Assembly: GCA_009760855.2 (NCBI GenBank)
Contig: WPIO01000029.1
Coordinates: forward strand, 1,937,501-1,999,500
Direction of reading: 5' to 3'
Length of the DNA: 62,000 bases
Origin: Cristatella mucedo
Lineage: Eukaryota; Bryozoa; Phylactolaemata; Cristatellidae
The notes beneath the pieces were generated by a model. It had not been told where the DNA came from and did no database searches. It saw only the letters and a program-made list of their open reading frames with translations. The position numbers and the translations under genes are program-made. How positions within the stretch are numbered: position 1 is the stretch's first letter; the number at the start of each line of letters is the position of its first letter. Shown piece after piece: positions 23,291 through 58,780 of the stretch.

Positions 23291-24519
23291 AGGATTTTAA
23301 GCCGGTGAGGAGTGGGGCCACATTGCGCAATGAAAAGCATGCGGCGGATTGATACGAGTGGCGGCGCACAGCCAGGCATGGACGGCGGCCACCGGGTGCT
23401 GCGACAGTCAAGCTGGCCGCTAGCTGATCAGGTTCATACGCCAAAGGCAAACGCCGACATCGAACCGTCGGCCAATTGGCCCTTAATCTACCTCTATAAT
23501 AAGCAAGGTTCGGTAGTTAGCCAGCCCGCCACACAGTCAATTGCGTCACGATTACATTTAGTCCTTAGCGATACATTTATATTATACGACAAAAGTACAG
23601 AAGTCGCGAGTACCCAAATCAGGGGAGATAACTTTATAATTTGCACGTGGCTACAACGTGCACTCGTAGTTGAAACTGCCCCTGCCTTCGGTAAGCAACG
23701 GACATGTATAAATACAATCTGCCGCGATTCTTCACGGTGAATGCAATATAGTTCTATAAATTTAAAGGTGGTCGGCACGTTCGTAAGTTCTGTATAGGCA
23801 ATTCAATGCTAAATTGCTACCCGGCGCTGACTAATAAATATCATTAAAGTATATTTATGTTTGTGAGTAAGAAAATTATTAAATTTAGCTTCGAGATACG
23901 TTTTCATTTTTCCTCCTATACATATTTTGCTCCGTTAACTAAGAATTTCATGCTTGGTAGTCAGTGGAGCGGGCTTACCAGCTAGGTCAGCGAAAACTCC
24001 TGACCGCCTTCCAAAGGAAAATTATGGTTGCCCTTGATTTCCACAGATGAAAGCTAATTTCCATATAAAACTCGTGGTTTCCACCTGCCATTGACGGCGA
24101 GTTTTTACAGCAATGGATTGAGAACAAAAGGAGCAACGCGAGCAGATAGTAAGTGACGTCTGTCGTACACAACAAAGAGAAAAACGCGAAACAAAGGAAG
24201 CCTCTCAATGCCGCACCGCCGAACCTCAACAGAAACGTCCCGTATGACAAAACTCTACAACAGGACAAGACTAAAGAAGCAGCCTGTGAGCTTTGTGCTG
24301 TCAAAGCTCAGTGAACGCCTCAACTATGACTAGGTCAGACTGAAGATAAGATCCGAGCACTTGACGACCCAGGTCGTGGTATGGAGGCATTTCCCTACAG
24401 TAGGCCGGGTCACCAGCTAGCCTGAGCTTACCACAAGGTCAGCGGGCACTCAGGCTCGCATTGAAATGCAGCTCTGAAATTCCTGTGATTTTTAACGGGC
24501 ACGACCTAGTGATAGTACC
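23291..24519. other. Unassigned intergenic sequence
   Basis: Two overlapping frames on opposite strands (23312-23740 plus, 23494-23778 minus) and a 105-codon minus-strand frame at 23987-24304 are not recognised. I do not call genes. Confidence 0.3.
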
Positions 24520-24652
24520 AAAACAACAATAATGTTTAGAACAATAATAAAAGTGTCAATATTAAAAGCACCAAAATATCAATAATGCTGTTTAGTACAA
24601 TAATAATAGTGTTTATAATAAAACTTGCACAACACCCTAAGAGAAATAGAAC
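24520..24652 (-). mobile_element. LINE 3' tail with expanded AATAATA stretch
   Basis: The tail block CACCCTAAGAGAAATAGAA ends a run of loosely repeated AACAATAATA/GT(T/C)(T/A)A units (24520-24620). It is the usual 3' end of the LINE, read on the plus strand in reverse. Confidence 0.6.
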
Positions 24653-25189
24653 GGTTTTATGCACTCAACATCGAGTTACAAACGGGATGTAGCGGCTTCC
24701 GCATCCGGACAGAACGACTGCGACTATGCCGCAGATACTGCTCTCGCATCGTCGCTAATCCCAGCCGATACGCGACGAACGCCGGCGACGCTCTGAGCCT
24801 CGGCGTCACTACTAGAGACTGTGAGGTGCAGCACAAACGCATGGAGATATGCCAATGGTTTTGGAACAAGGCAGGAACGAAGAACGCCCCATCTCTTAAG
24901 ATTAAAAGTTTATATCCAAATCGGCGAGAAGTCTAGTTGACAGCGACGGAGGATTGCAGAAATCCAGAACCAGCCATAGCGTAAAAAGAAACTATGTCGT
25001 GGTGCCCAGAGCACCTCTCCGCTGTCTGAGCCGCAATCTATAGTGCACATCCTGACTGGTCCAACGCATGGAGCACGCCTGCTGCATGTTCATAAAGTTG
25101 GCTTTTATGTCGCCTAACCATAGATCGTGACGTAAGAGGCTCCTAGCCGTGATAATTCAAGAAACGGCCAATTAATATATCGGCAGTCA
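24653..25189. other. Unassigned sequence
   Basis: A 103-codon plus-strand frame (24625-24936) overlaps the LINE tail and resembles nothing I know. No other feature is recognised. Confidence 0.3.
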
Positions 25190-25885
25190 TACTCTAGCTG
25201 ATTTAGCAGTCATTCGTTTCAATATACTGGAAAGGAAGCTTGCCATTGTTTTGATGATAACATGCACAGTCTCGGCACGCGTAGGCACAGAAAAAACAAT
25301 TCACACGAACCCAGAAAACTTTGTTCGGAGCAGATGCATCGTTAGCTTCATTGTTTAAATGTCGTCAAGCAAGCCAGCACGCTAGGACGTAGGGAGTGAG
25401 TTCCAGCTTAATGCGAAGCCGGTGCAGGTCGGTGAGAAGAGGTGTGCTGCGGCAACTGCGACGCTCACACAAGGCACAAAATTGTAAGCGTCTTATAACA
25501 CAGGTAGGAAGAAAGAAGATGTACGTAATTTACTGAAGTCTGGATGCGACGCCACGAATCCATTGCTAAAGCTGGGACTTATTGTCCTTGTTTAAGCAGC
25601 CGCTCAAATTTTTTGCTGAAAGTAGGTAGGCTTGACTGTGGAGCTGGTGGGGTTGTCTAGTGAAAGGTCACTTTTGAAACACGACGCAGACACTACAGGA
25701 GATATGCAAACCGAGCCCATTTTAAGGATTATACTTTCAAATATCCGACTAACCCTAGATTTTCCCACAACCAGTAAGTTGTTTTTATCGCCATTCAATT
25801 CGAGAAAGTGTGTTGCTATCCGAATGCGAATGACCCAAACGATGGAGTCGCAGCGCTACGCAGGTCTTCGCAGCCACTCAATGCA
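25190..25885 (-). mobile_element. LINE (CR1/L2-like) RT fragment and 3' UTR piece
   Basis: The minus strand reads RIRIATHFLELNGDKNNLLVV near 25800, the LKLN-DKT-LLV block after the catalytic motif. It continues with SCFKSDLSLDNPTSSTVK near 25660. Downstream to about 25200 are decayed RT C-terminal and 3' UTR parts (AAAGGAAGCTTGCC, AACATGCACAG). Confidence 0.8.
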
Positions 25886-26434
25886 GGGAGGCCGTGGGCG
25901 GCTCGCTACAATGGACAGCGAGACACAGGGGAAACTAGGTGCAGTGGCCCACAGACAATTCAGCAAGTCGTTGGACACTCACCAAGACGTGTACTGTCTA
26001 GCTCAGCACGAAATGCCGTCTGGCAATCTAGTATTGCCATTTGACGGTAGCCTTGATAACCATGCCATAGGTGTGCTGGATATGAAGTATGTACTGTTCG
26101 AGTAGACCTGTTGCAGGGTTATCAAATACGTACGTCGAAAATTTAGGCCCCGTCAGATTGAAGACCACAACAAATTAGGTTCGAAAGCAATGGTCCCATA
26201 AGGTTGGCTCGCTGGGGGGGTAGCTGTCTGGCTGCAGTCCCGAGGGCTTATCTCTCCGCGGCCGACAGCCTGGAACTCGCTTCCGGCTTCTACCGCCGCC
26301 TGCATTGATTTATATCGTTTAAATCGTAGCCAAAGGCGCGCCAGTACCTTTCAGCAAGGGGTCATACTTAGTTGTAGCCCTTGTGGGCTATTGCATCCCT
26401 GTCTTTGCATGGTACATGACAAATCTTTTACCAC
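25886..26434. other. Unassigned sequence
   Basis: No feature is recognised. The long plus-strand frame at 25632-26105 is largely antisense to the LINE and is not a gene call. Confidence 0.3.
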
Positions 26435-26482
26435 GAGCTGTAAACGCCTGGATAGAGATTAAATTCTCTGATGGCGCTAAGC
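26435..26482 (+). mobile_element. SINE-A / LINE tail fragment
   Basis: TAAACGCCTGGATAGAGATT, then AAATTCTCTGATGGCGCTAA, matches the shared 3' tail of SINE-A and the LINE. The GCCTGGATAGAG form is nearer SINE-A. The head is missing. Confidence 0.65.
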
Positions 26483-27490
26483 CAATGACAGGGGAAGGGC
26501 TAACCAAGCCAATCGGCAGACAGCCGTGAATGCTAGATTTGGATTCCGGGGCAGGTCATGCTTTCCCGAGTTAACGTCCACACTAATACCCGGTTTATTG
26601 AACGGTTCACATTGCAAAGAGCGCAGTTAATACTGAGCCGAAGCTAGCAATCAGCCTATGGGGTTCATTGTACCGTGTTGCACCGACAGATGGTTGCAGC
26701 TATTTGGGCTGCAGCTCCTGGAACGCGAAGCGACCGTGAAAGCCACGAGATGAACGCTCCTCGCGCGGCGCGGTCCCCTTCGTCGAAAGCCAGATCGATA
26801 CCCTCCCGCTTCCGGCGGCTACGGAGCTTTCAATGCGAGACGCTTAGAGAGCGGCAGCAGAGATGCTCGGGACGGGCGGCGCGACTCCGTCGCGGCTCCG
26901 CGAAGCTTTTAGCTCCTGCTGCTTATTCTGTGCGTACAGATGAATGGATAAAATCAGTAGCGGAGGGAGAGCTAAAAAGGCGAAGCTGCAGCGTCGCGCC
27001 ATTTCGGACAGTAGCCCGTCTAGGACTCGACATTCAGAAATAGCTAGCGCTGGTTTCTTTCTTTTTTTTTCATGTAGGCGACGTATTTTTGGAAGTATGT
27101 AAAGGGATAGCTGCGTCCGGTCGACCCTGCAAAGGCAGGCGGCGCGCATTCGGCGTGCCGCTCCAGGTTCCCTACATGTACGATCGAGTATCTTTAGTAC
27201 GATCGAAAGAGTCTGTCGATCGTTCGAGTCTCCCTCGCGAGCTGCCGGCATTGAGCTCCGGGCATTGAGTTCCGAGGGCACGGCCCTTCTGCGTTCAACT
27301 GGGTCCTCTTCGAAATTCAGCACGTTTCTCTTTGGACGAGTTCCGAGCGACGAGCCTTCTGGGCGGAGCTATTACACTCTCCCAAAGAACTGCAAGTACT
27401 CTTCAGAGAGCCTTCAAGCAGCCTTCCTTTCCGACGCTTCGACGATATCTCTCCAGAGGAATCGTACGATCGCGCTTACATTACAGAACA
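26483..27490. other. Unassigned CpG-rich stretch (~26.7-27.5 kb)
   Basis: CpG-rich, with palindromic GTACGATCGA motifs near 27178-27230. Frames on both strands (26675-27043 plus, 26844-27323 minus) overlap and are not recognised. Because it runs directly into a LINE-type tail at 27491, it may be part of a different, SINE-like or LINE-like element. Confidence 0.3.
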
Positions 27491-27556
27491 AGTGCCTAGA
27501 AAGAGAGTTAGCTCTCTGATCGCTCTATGCAGATGTATTATTATCATTATTTTTAG
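27491..27556 (+). mobile_element. LINE-type 3' tail
   Basis: AGTGCCTAGAAAGAGAGTTA, then GCTCTCTGATCGCTC, then (ATT) repeats. It is the same tail as at 30183 and 31598. Confidence 0.7.
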
Positions 27557-27942
27557 GAAAGCTTCAAGCGTCTTTTGACCATCTTACGTTAGCCTGCAAC
27601 GCAGGTGGCCCTCGGGACGCGGCCACGGGCTCTTTTTATAGGGCAGCGCTTTCTTTTTGGACCGCGTCTAAAAATGGCCTCCAGGTGGCGCTCTTTCGGT
27701 GCATATATTCAGGGTTCCCAAAATCGGGTATACGCAGTTTTTTTTAGAATGCTGAGATTGCCATCTTATTGTGCTTTTCCAGCCAGCAGAATCGGAGTCT
27801 GCTTCCAAAGAAGGCTAACGTTTATTTATTTCGGAGGGTCCCAAAGAGTTTAGGAGAGGCTAATGGGGCTTCTGGCTGCGTATTATTGACGCAAAGCTCC
27901 ATCTCCAAAGAGGAACACCTGGCCTAAAAAAAGCTAAGGAGG
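27557..27942. other. Unassigned sequence between LINE pieces
   Basis: No feature is recognised. Confidence 0.3.
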
Positions 27943-28649
27943 CATTACTCAGTCTTTCTCAGCCCTCAAGCATGTCGAATTCTCTCAACTCACTTGCTGC
28001 ATGTATTGATGACATCCGTTCATGGATGGCAGCAAACTTTCTTAAATTGAATGATGATAAAACTAACTTACTAGTTATGGGCAAACCGAGTGTGATTCGG
28101 AAATTGTAAAGGCTAACGCTCAAATTTGGCTCTGCTAGCATATCTCCCATTGAATCTGCACGAATCTAGGTGTCACGTTCCAAAGTGACCTTTCGTTAAG
28201 CGACCACATCAGCTCTACAGTCAAGTCTGCCTACTTTCACCTACACAGCATTGCTAAAATTCGGGCTTATTTAGACAGGAATACCACATCTAAGTCAGTC
28301 CATGCATTTGTGACATCCCGTCTTGACTTCTGTAACTTACTGCTTGCTGGCCTACCAGCATGTGCAATCAGGCGCTTACAGTTTGTGCAAAACTCTGCAG
28401 CTAGGCTTGTCGGTCGGGAGCGTCGAAGTTGCCACATCACACCACTTCTCGCCGACCTGCACTGGCTACCAGTCAAGCAACGGATCGACTTCAAGGTTTT
28501 GTTGCTCACTTTTAGGTCACTTCATTCTTTGGTTCAAGCCTACCTATCAGATCTTCTCCCCACCAGGTTAAGCATCGTAGCACCTGCTTTTCGGAATCTG
28601 TCTGTTTACCTTTACTTTGTACAAATTTCAAACCCTTTGGAGACCGTAC
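27943..28649 (+). mobile_element. LINE (CR1/L2-like) RT fragment, part 1 of a split copy
   Basis: This is the best preserved RT C-terminal part in the window. It reads DDIRSWMAANFLKLNDDKTN near 28000, DLSLSDHISSTVKSAYFHL near 28200, FVTSRLDFCNLLLAGLPAC near 28315, and HWLPVKQRIDFKVLL near 28465. A few stops (for example after 28107) show it is dead. It is cut at 28649 by a solo LTR and continues at 29892. The bases up to 28649 are in frame with those from 29896 once the LTR and one copy of GTAC are discounted. Confidence 0.88.
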
Positions 28650-29891
28650 TGTAGCGCCCTGCTGGCCTCAGCTGAATTTTAGCGAGAACAAGAGTTTTTC
28701 GGCGGCGGGCTAGAGCCCCTTTGTCCTGTAGCAGTGAGCCAGAGAGGAGCGTCAGTGCGGTTAGAGAAGAAGCGCTTAAGAGCAAGCCAGGAAGCTTTGA
28801 GACGAGCGGTGGCGATTCGGCCTTTAGAGATGATCCGATACCCGCGGAAGCTGCTGATAGATGTTGGCTAACTTGTCAACCTCCGCCTTCACTCGTTCCA
28901 AGAAAGAATCGTCTGGAACCCATTCGCCATTCAAGCTGGACAAGGGTGCCCTTCCAGTGGCCTGGGGACGGTATGAATTCCTTACCGTAATGGGCCAAGG
29001 TGTCGGGCACAATACCACTAAGCTCTTGCACCATTGTCTCAGCTAGGTTTTTAACAGTCGAGCGACGGTCGCTCTTGGTCTTTGGTCTCTTCTGGTCTTT
29101 TGGTTTCTGTCCCGCTCTGCGCTTCGACGCCGTCGGCCTCGTTTCTCTGAAAGCAAGGGAGGAGGGCGGGTCGTCCGCCGACGATGGGCGGAACAGGACA
29201 AGACAGCGCTAGGAGGATTCGGCGGACTCCACCGAATACGGTCGTATCGCGCCCGAGCTGGCATTTTGTGTTTCTTTTGTGTTTTGTGTGTGCGCGCTTG
29301 CACGTGGTCTCGGCATAAGGATTTGCCGGTGCGAACTAGACGTAGTTGGCGTGTGTGGAGTCCTAGTTCTCCGGTTAGGGTTTAGGCCCCAGTTCGAGCT
29401 CTGTCTATTTGGGTCTTTCCCCAGTATAGATGTAAGTAGCGTAAGTGTGGAGACGTGTTTTCTCCGCAAGAGTGCTTGAGGTGGCGTGTGTGGAGTGTTC
29501 CTGCCGCACTGGTGGAAACCGAGTCCTAGTTCTCCGGTTAGGGTTTAGGCTCCGGTTCGCGCCCAGTGTGGAGAAGTATTCCCTCCGCAAGAGTGTTGGT
29601 GCTGTTGAGAACGTGCGAGGAGTGTGGAGATAAAACTGAGCTAGACACGCAGCGACTTTGTGCGCTTGCGAATAAAGTTCAGTAAAATCCCCAATTTGTG
29701 TCTCGCTTTCCAATTCACGCCGCAGACTCACGACCCCCTTAAGTAACGGTAAGCAGATCGGCGCCAGAAACGTCCGTTTCGTGGCGGCCAGCTTATTGCG
29801 CGTAGGCGCGCACCGAACGGCATTAGGCACTAGGCTGTGCCGCTAGGTAAGCGGCAGGTGAAGCCTACCCCGCCTAGCCTTCGGCGTTACA
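28650..29891. mobile_element. Solo LTR (1242 bp) nested in a LINE, target duplication GTAC
   Basis: It starts TGTAGCGCCC and ends GGCGTTACA, an imperfect inverted match with TG..CA ends. GTAC flanks both sides (28646-28649 and 29892-29895). The LINE reading frame continues across the insertion after discounting the LTR and one GTAC, which confirms both ends. An AATAAA-type signal lies near 29671. No internal coding region remains, so recombination between two LTRs most likely removed it. The parent is an LTR retrotransposon, family not assigned. Confidence 0.9.
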
Positions 29892-30256
29892 GTACCTTCA
29901 GTTCGTATGCGCCCAAAGCCTGGAGCTCACTTCCGACTTGCGTCACGACCTCTCCTGACTGGATCACATTTAAAAAGAAACTAGAAGCGTATCTATGTAT
30001 GACAGCATTTAGTGGGTCCCCGTGATTCGTCCTTTACGTGCTCATGCGTGCTGACACCGTTGCATGCTGCCACTAACCACACTTGCATGGTGACCCTGTG
30101 CATGCCACCCCTAACCACGTTATCGTTGTTGTTCCATTGAGCATTCAACCACTAATATTCGATCGTGCTTCGCTTGCAGCAAATTTAAAGTGCCTAGAAA
30201 GAGATTGAGTTCTCTGAGGGCGCTATATCAAATGCATTATTATTATTTGTATTATG
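29892..30256 (+). mobile_element. LINE (CR1/L2-like) 3' end, part 2 of the split copy
   Basis: Here the RT ORF finishes with TFSSYAPKAWSSLPTCVTTS and TFKKKLEAYL. A 3' UTR of about 160 bases follows, then the tail AAAGTGCCTAGAAAGAGATT and GAGTTCTCTGAGGGCGC, and a short (ATT) repeat. This is the reference copy for the 3' tail shared with SINE-A. Confidence 0.88.
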
Positions 30257-30395
30257 CCGGCGTGCCCCTTCAGGGCTCTACTTCCAGGTCGATCTCTTTG
30301 AATGACTCTCAGTATAAGAAATTGGTACAAACTGTAACTTTCTAAATTGGTTTGGCAGCGACGACCAGATCAAGTCGATCCCGGTTAGCAGTATC

Positions 30396-30486
30396 TCTTG
30401 AGCCTTTAGCATCATTCCCACTCACGAGTGCCCGGTAGCACTTTCGGGTGACAATGAGTCAATGATAGAGCAGTAAGGCTCAAGAA
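30396..30486. repeat. Hairpin-forming inverted repeat (~91 nt)
   Basis: TCTTGAGCCTTTA (30396-30408) pairs with TAAGGCTCAAGA (30474-30485) with one small bulge, with further pairing inside (CATCATT against AATGAT). The loop contains a second short hairpin around CCCGGTAGCACTTTCGGG. It could be a tiny foldback element or a structured RNA. No flanking duplication was seen. Confidence 0.45.
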
Positions 30487-31597
30487 TTTATTAAATCACG
30501 CACTTGAATATGAACTATATGCATATACAGTGAGTCTAGAGGCTTGTCAGCATTGCTGATTCTAGGTATTTCTAGGGTTTATCTGGAGCATAGAATTACC
30601 AAAATCCACTCTAATTAAGTAAAAAATGATCGGAAATCGGAGGCAAGAAGCTTGAATTTTGATTGAATGTAGTTGTTCATGGTCCTTATCACGTACCCAT
30701 ACATTTTCTTGCTATTGCACTTGCTCGTTCTCACGCAAATGGGCTGTAAATACATATGCTGCCACTACTGCAATCCAGTGCAATCTAGCACAAGTAAACA
30801 GGGAATCGGCCGCGAGGTGAAGCTTCAATTTGGACTGCATTTCACAGTACACTATCGTTAAAGTGTAAACCCACACAATGTCGCGCCATTGAGTGCCCCG
30901 TTCTTATGAGTCCATAGCAATCGACTGCAGCAACCCGCTCGGATGCCGAAATCCGCCACCAGGGACGCTGCGGCGGCTGCTACGGTGGAGCTGGCACCTT
31001 AAAACAGGGGTAAATTTGAAGTGAATAGATCCCTATGTACTATGTACAGATGTGGCTGTCCCTGGCTTTCGAATGCTCCGCGTTAGCAACTGACTTGGTC
31101 TAGTAAGGCAAGGGGTCTCCCGATTGTTGCTTCACTCGGCCACTGCCCAGCATTCCTTCGCGTACCGGTACAGCACCGACGACTTCGAAGCCTTATAAAC
31201 AGCCGACTGCCACCACAACAGATGGTCCAGTTTACACGGTCTAAACCTTTGATCATGACATCCGGTTCCTAATGCTTATAATTTAAGCGTAGCTAATAAT
31301 CTCAAGCACAGTCAACAGTCTATCGATTTAGTGGGTTCACGGTTTATTGTGGCGAGCCTTAGGCCTCGATGAATCTTGCTTGCTAGCTGCAGTGAAAAGG
31401 TTACTGCTGGTGAAACCGACGTCGAGTCTTCCTGTTTCTTGTTCTCCTTGACTTCTGCTACATCTAAGCTTTTCGATTATAGTGGATCTGCTTCTGCATG
31501 AGGCTCACCATTTTGGCTTTGGCAGATGTGGGGCATCCAAAACTATACGCTGTGTAGTCGTTCTGATTCAACGTGTTCCTTCAGCTCTTCTCGATCC
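30487..31597. other. Unassigned intergenic sequence
   Basis: No feature is recognised. Confidence 0.3.
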
Positions 31598-31668
31598 AAA
31601 TGTAAAGAGCCTAGAAAGAGATTAAGTTCTCTGAGGGCGCTTTATCAAGTGCAATATTATTATTATCC
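31598..31668 (+). mobile_element. LINE-type 3' tail
   Basis: AAATGTAAAGAGCCTAGAAA, then GAGATTAAGTTCTCTGAGGG, then CGCTTTATCAAGTG and ATT repeats. It matches the LINE tail at 30183 very closely. The body upstream is not recognisable. Confidence 0.72.
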
Positions 31669-32519
31669 TGTTAAGAGGCTAGGTGCTTGGTAGGTGAAAG
31701 GGCTGTCTTCGATTTACGTCACCTGCCTTACCAGCGTGCATGTTTTGGCCAGGAGCCAGACCATTCCAAGAACTAACAGGAAAACCAATCAAAAAATGCG
31801 TTTCCCTAGCAATGGAGTTTGAGCCAGGAGTCAGAACATTAAGCTTTTAATTGTACCAATTTAGGTGACCTCTTCAACGACCACCTCAATTGTTAAAGTC
31901 TTTTTGAGAAGACCGGATCCACAGCTAGTGGTTGCCTTCAATTCATGTCCAGGATTAGGGGCACCTACCGAAATGCAATCACCCCCTAACCGATATACAA
32001 TCACCTAGATTCTCGCTCCAGACTTAACTGATGTACCGCAGTACTGGCAGGGCGGCCCAAGACATCGAACCTCAGCAGTTGATGCTAAAAGCAGAGCGGG
32101 GCAGACATTTAAATCAAAGATTGAGACGTAATTATTGTTTGCTATAGGAGCTGCAGCGGGCTCCCGATTTGATCAGTGGATACAAAGTACAATTCTGACA
32201 GTAATTCAGTTCCAGTTCTTGATAATTCCACAAAATATTTCCTGCTGCTTAAAAATTGCATGTCCTTTCCTGCGGCCCTAAACCACTTCTTACAGAGCAA
32301 CTGCCCTCCTCACTCAGCTAGACTTCTCACTTGGTCTGTTGACACCCTTATGAGCACATTGAGCCTTTGGACATAGGGTAAAACATAGAGAAGCTAATAT
32401 TCACTACTATCTGCCTAATGTCCACTTATCTGGCTTTGCGGAGTTAGGCGGATTTATTATATTTGCACATGGATTTGACATGGAACTTGTTTTCGCAATA
32501 ATCAGAGCAATATATAAGC
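31669..32519. other. Unassigned sequence downstream of the SERCA gene
   Basis: No feature is recognised. It lies between the SERCA poly(A) region and the last LINE tail. Confidence 0.3.
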
Positions 32520-32540
32520 CAACTAGATTTACGATGTAAG

Positions 32541-32546
32541 TTTATT
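32541..32546 (-). terminator. SERCA polyadenylation signal AATAAA
   Basis: The minus strand reads CAATAAAC here, 423 bases past the SERCA stop codon. It is the first AATAAA found downstream on that strand. The cleavage site would be about 15-25 bases further, near 32520. The intervening 3' UTR (about 32520-32969) contains no recognised repeat. Confidence 0.7.
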
Positions 32547-32969
32547 GTATAGACAGACACAAATTAATATAAAACACATGATCTCTTTCGCTCACATAGG
32601 TATGGGCATATCGAGAATAAAGGCACGCCTGTTCCATGTGTGACAATACTAAAATTTGTTGGATGGTTATTAGGCAAAATCAAACAGCTCGCTGCTGTTT
32701 CAAAAACCCTGTTGATACAAGGAACTTGCCTGGATAAATATATCTAGTGCACAGCCTATACAACAACTGCTAGATGCTGCCAGACAATACGGTCACCAAC
32801 TTCCACGTACGGTACGTACTGCAACAGGGCGCTCAGTACGCAGCTGATGTGACACCATCACAAGAACCGAACGCAGGATCAGTCGCACGACATTGTCTAC
32901 CCCAGCAAAGTCAGTGAACCGACATTGTAAAGGCAGGACAGCAGATAAAATAACCTTTAAAGGCTTTGC

Positions 32970-57910
<24,941 letters not shown>

Positions 57911-58450
57911 GACTACCTTATGGAGTAGTCGTGAGTCACCCACACCGCCCGAGATGTACGCACACGAGGATGGTCGAATCGTCCAAGACACTTAGCGCTA
58001 TCGCTGTCGAAACCCTATGATATCGATGAAAGATAAGTGTTTCAAGGCAATTCGTGGTTGGTCCTGGTAACGTAATGGACCACGCGTGCGGTAACGCAAC
58101 TCACCTGGGCGACGCTCACGTCGCTTCTCCGGCAGTTCCGCCGGCGCCTGCCAAAGTTCGGAAGGGTGTGGAACCTTCGATGGCAGGCGGTCGTTTAGTT
58201 AATGATTAACGCCAAAACATAGTGTGAGCAATTTTTAAAAAATATTAAAAAATACTGTAAATGATAATTCAGTACACTTTGCCCACAAGAACGGTGCTGC
58301 AGCAATAGACGAGTCTGCGCGATTAACAGGCGGCGGCCGTATGCAATCGGGGTCTCCCTGCGATGTGTGACTTGGCTATTGGTGGTTGGGCTCTAGTCAC
58401 GTGATACTATGTGTGTCCCTGCTAGTGGGGGCGGGATGTGGTTCGTCGGC
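57911..58450 (-). promoter_or_regulatory. Probable SERCA 5' UTR and promoter region
   Basis: Upstream of the start codon on the minus strand. It holds a strong donor-like CAG|GTGAGT at 58105/58104 and an acceptor-like ATCATAG near 58014, which may bound a 5' UTR intron. A 45-nt GC-rich hairpin (58145-58189), a CCAAT-type box (58378-58382), a palindromic E-box TCACGTGA (58397-58404) and a GC box (58427-58434) are also present. The transcription start is not known, and these motifs are only suggestive. Confidence 0.4.
58145..58189. repeat. GC-rich hairpin in SERCA upstream region
   Basis: CGCCTGCCA (58145-58153) pairs perfectly with TGGCAGGCG (58181-58189), and TTCGGAAGG pairs imperfectly with CCTTCGA inside. 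It may lie in the 5' UTR. Confidence 0.6.
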
Positions 58451-58628
58451 TAAATGCATCGTCTCAACTCTTGCTAAAGCCGCGCGTCGTTAGTTCGAAC
58501 AGCAATGTCGGATCTGCTATGGGCACTGTGCTCATAGCAAGCTTTTTAACACGGTCGCCAGCGTATGTTTATATTTACGTTACACAAACACGTATTGAGT
58601 TATCTTATCCATTTAGAGTTTCTCTCTA

Positions 58629-58780
58629 GTACCTAAATACTAAACCTTAAACTCTAAGACCTAAGCTCTAAGCCAAAAAAATGAAAAATCTAACCAGTGA
58701 ACCATAAGCCGTAGAGCCCAAAACATGCAACCATTAAATATTAAATCCAAAATCCTAAGCCTTAAGCTATATAACCCATG
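58629..58780. repeat. Degenerate heptamer (telomere-like) tract
   Basis: ACTAAACCTTAAACTCTAAG, then ACCTAAGCTCTAAGCC, shows a 7-base period (YCTAARC) over 58630-58673. Looser CTAAGCC/TTAAGC units continue to about 58780. It resembles CCCTAAA-type repeats, not the six-base CCCTAA usual in animals. Confidence 0.5.

Noticed and set aside
23987-24304. 105-codon hydrophobic minus-strand ORF as a membrane protein
   Set aside because: Low-complexity Leu/Phe runs and no family resemblance or gene context.
57911-57991. An N-terminal extension of SERCA exon 1 upstream of MEYAH
   Set aside because: The open frame upstream begins at GTG just after an in-frame TAA and has no ATG before 57910. The family N-terminus begins at MEYAH.
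58436-58560. Another tRNA-like SINE head (TTAGTTCGAACAGC)
   Set aside because: Only a weak B-box match, no A box at the right distance, and no shared body or tail with the two SINE families.
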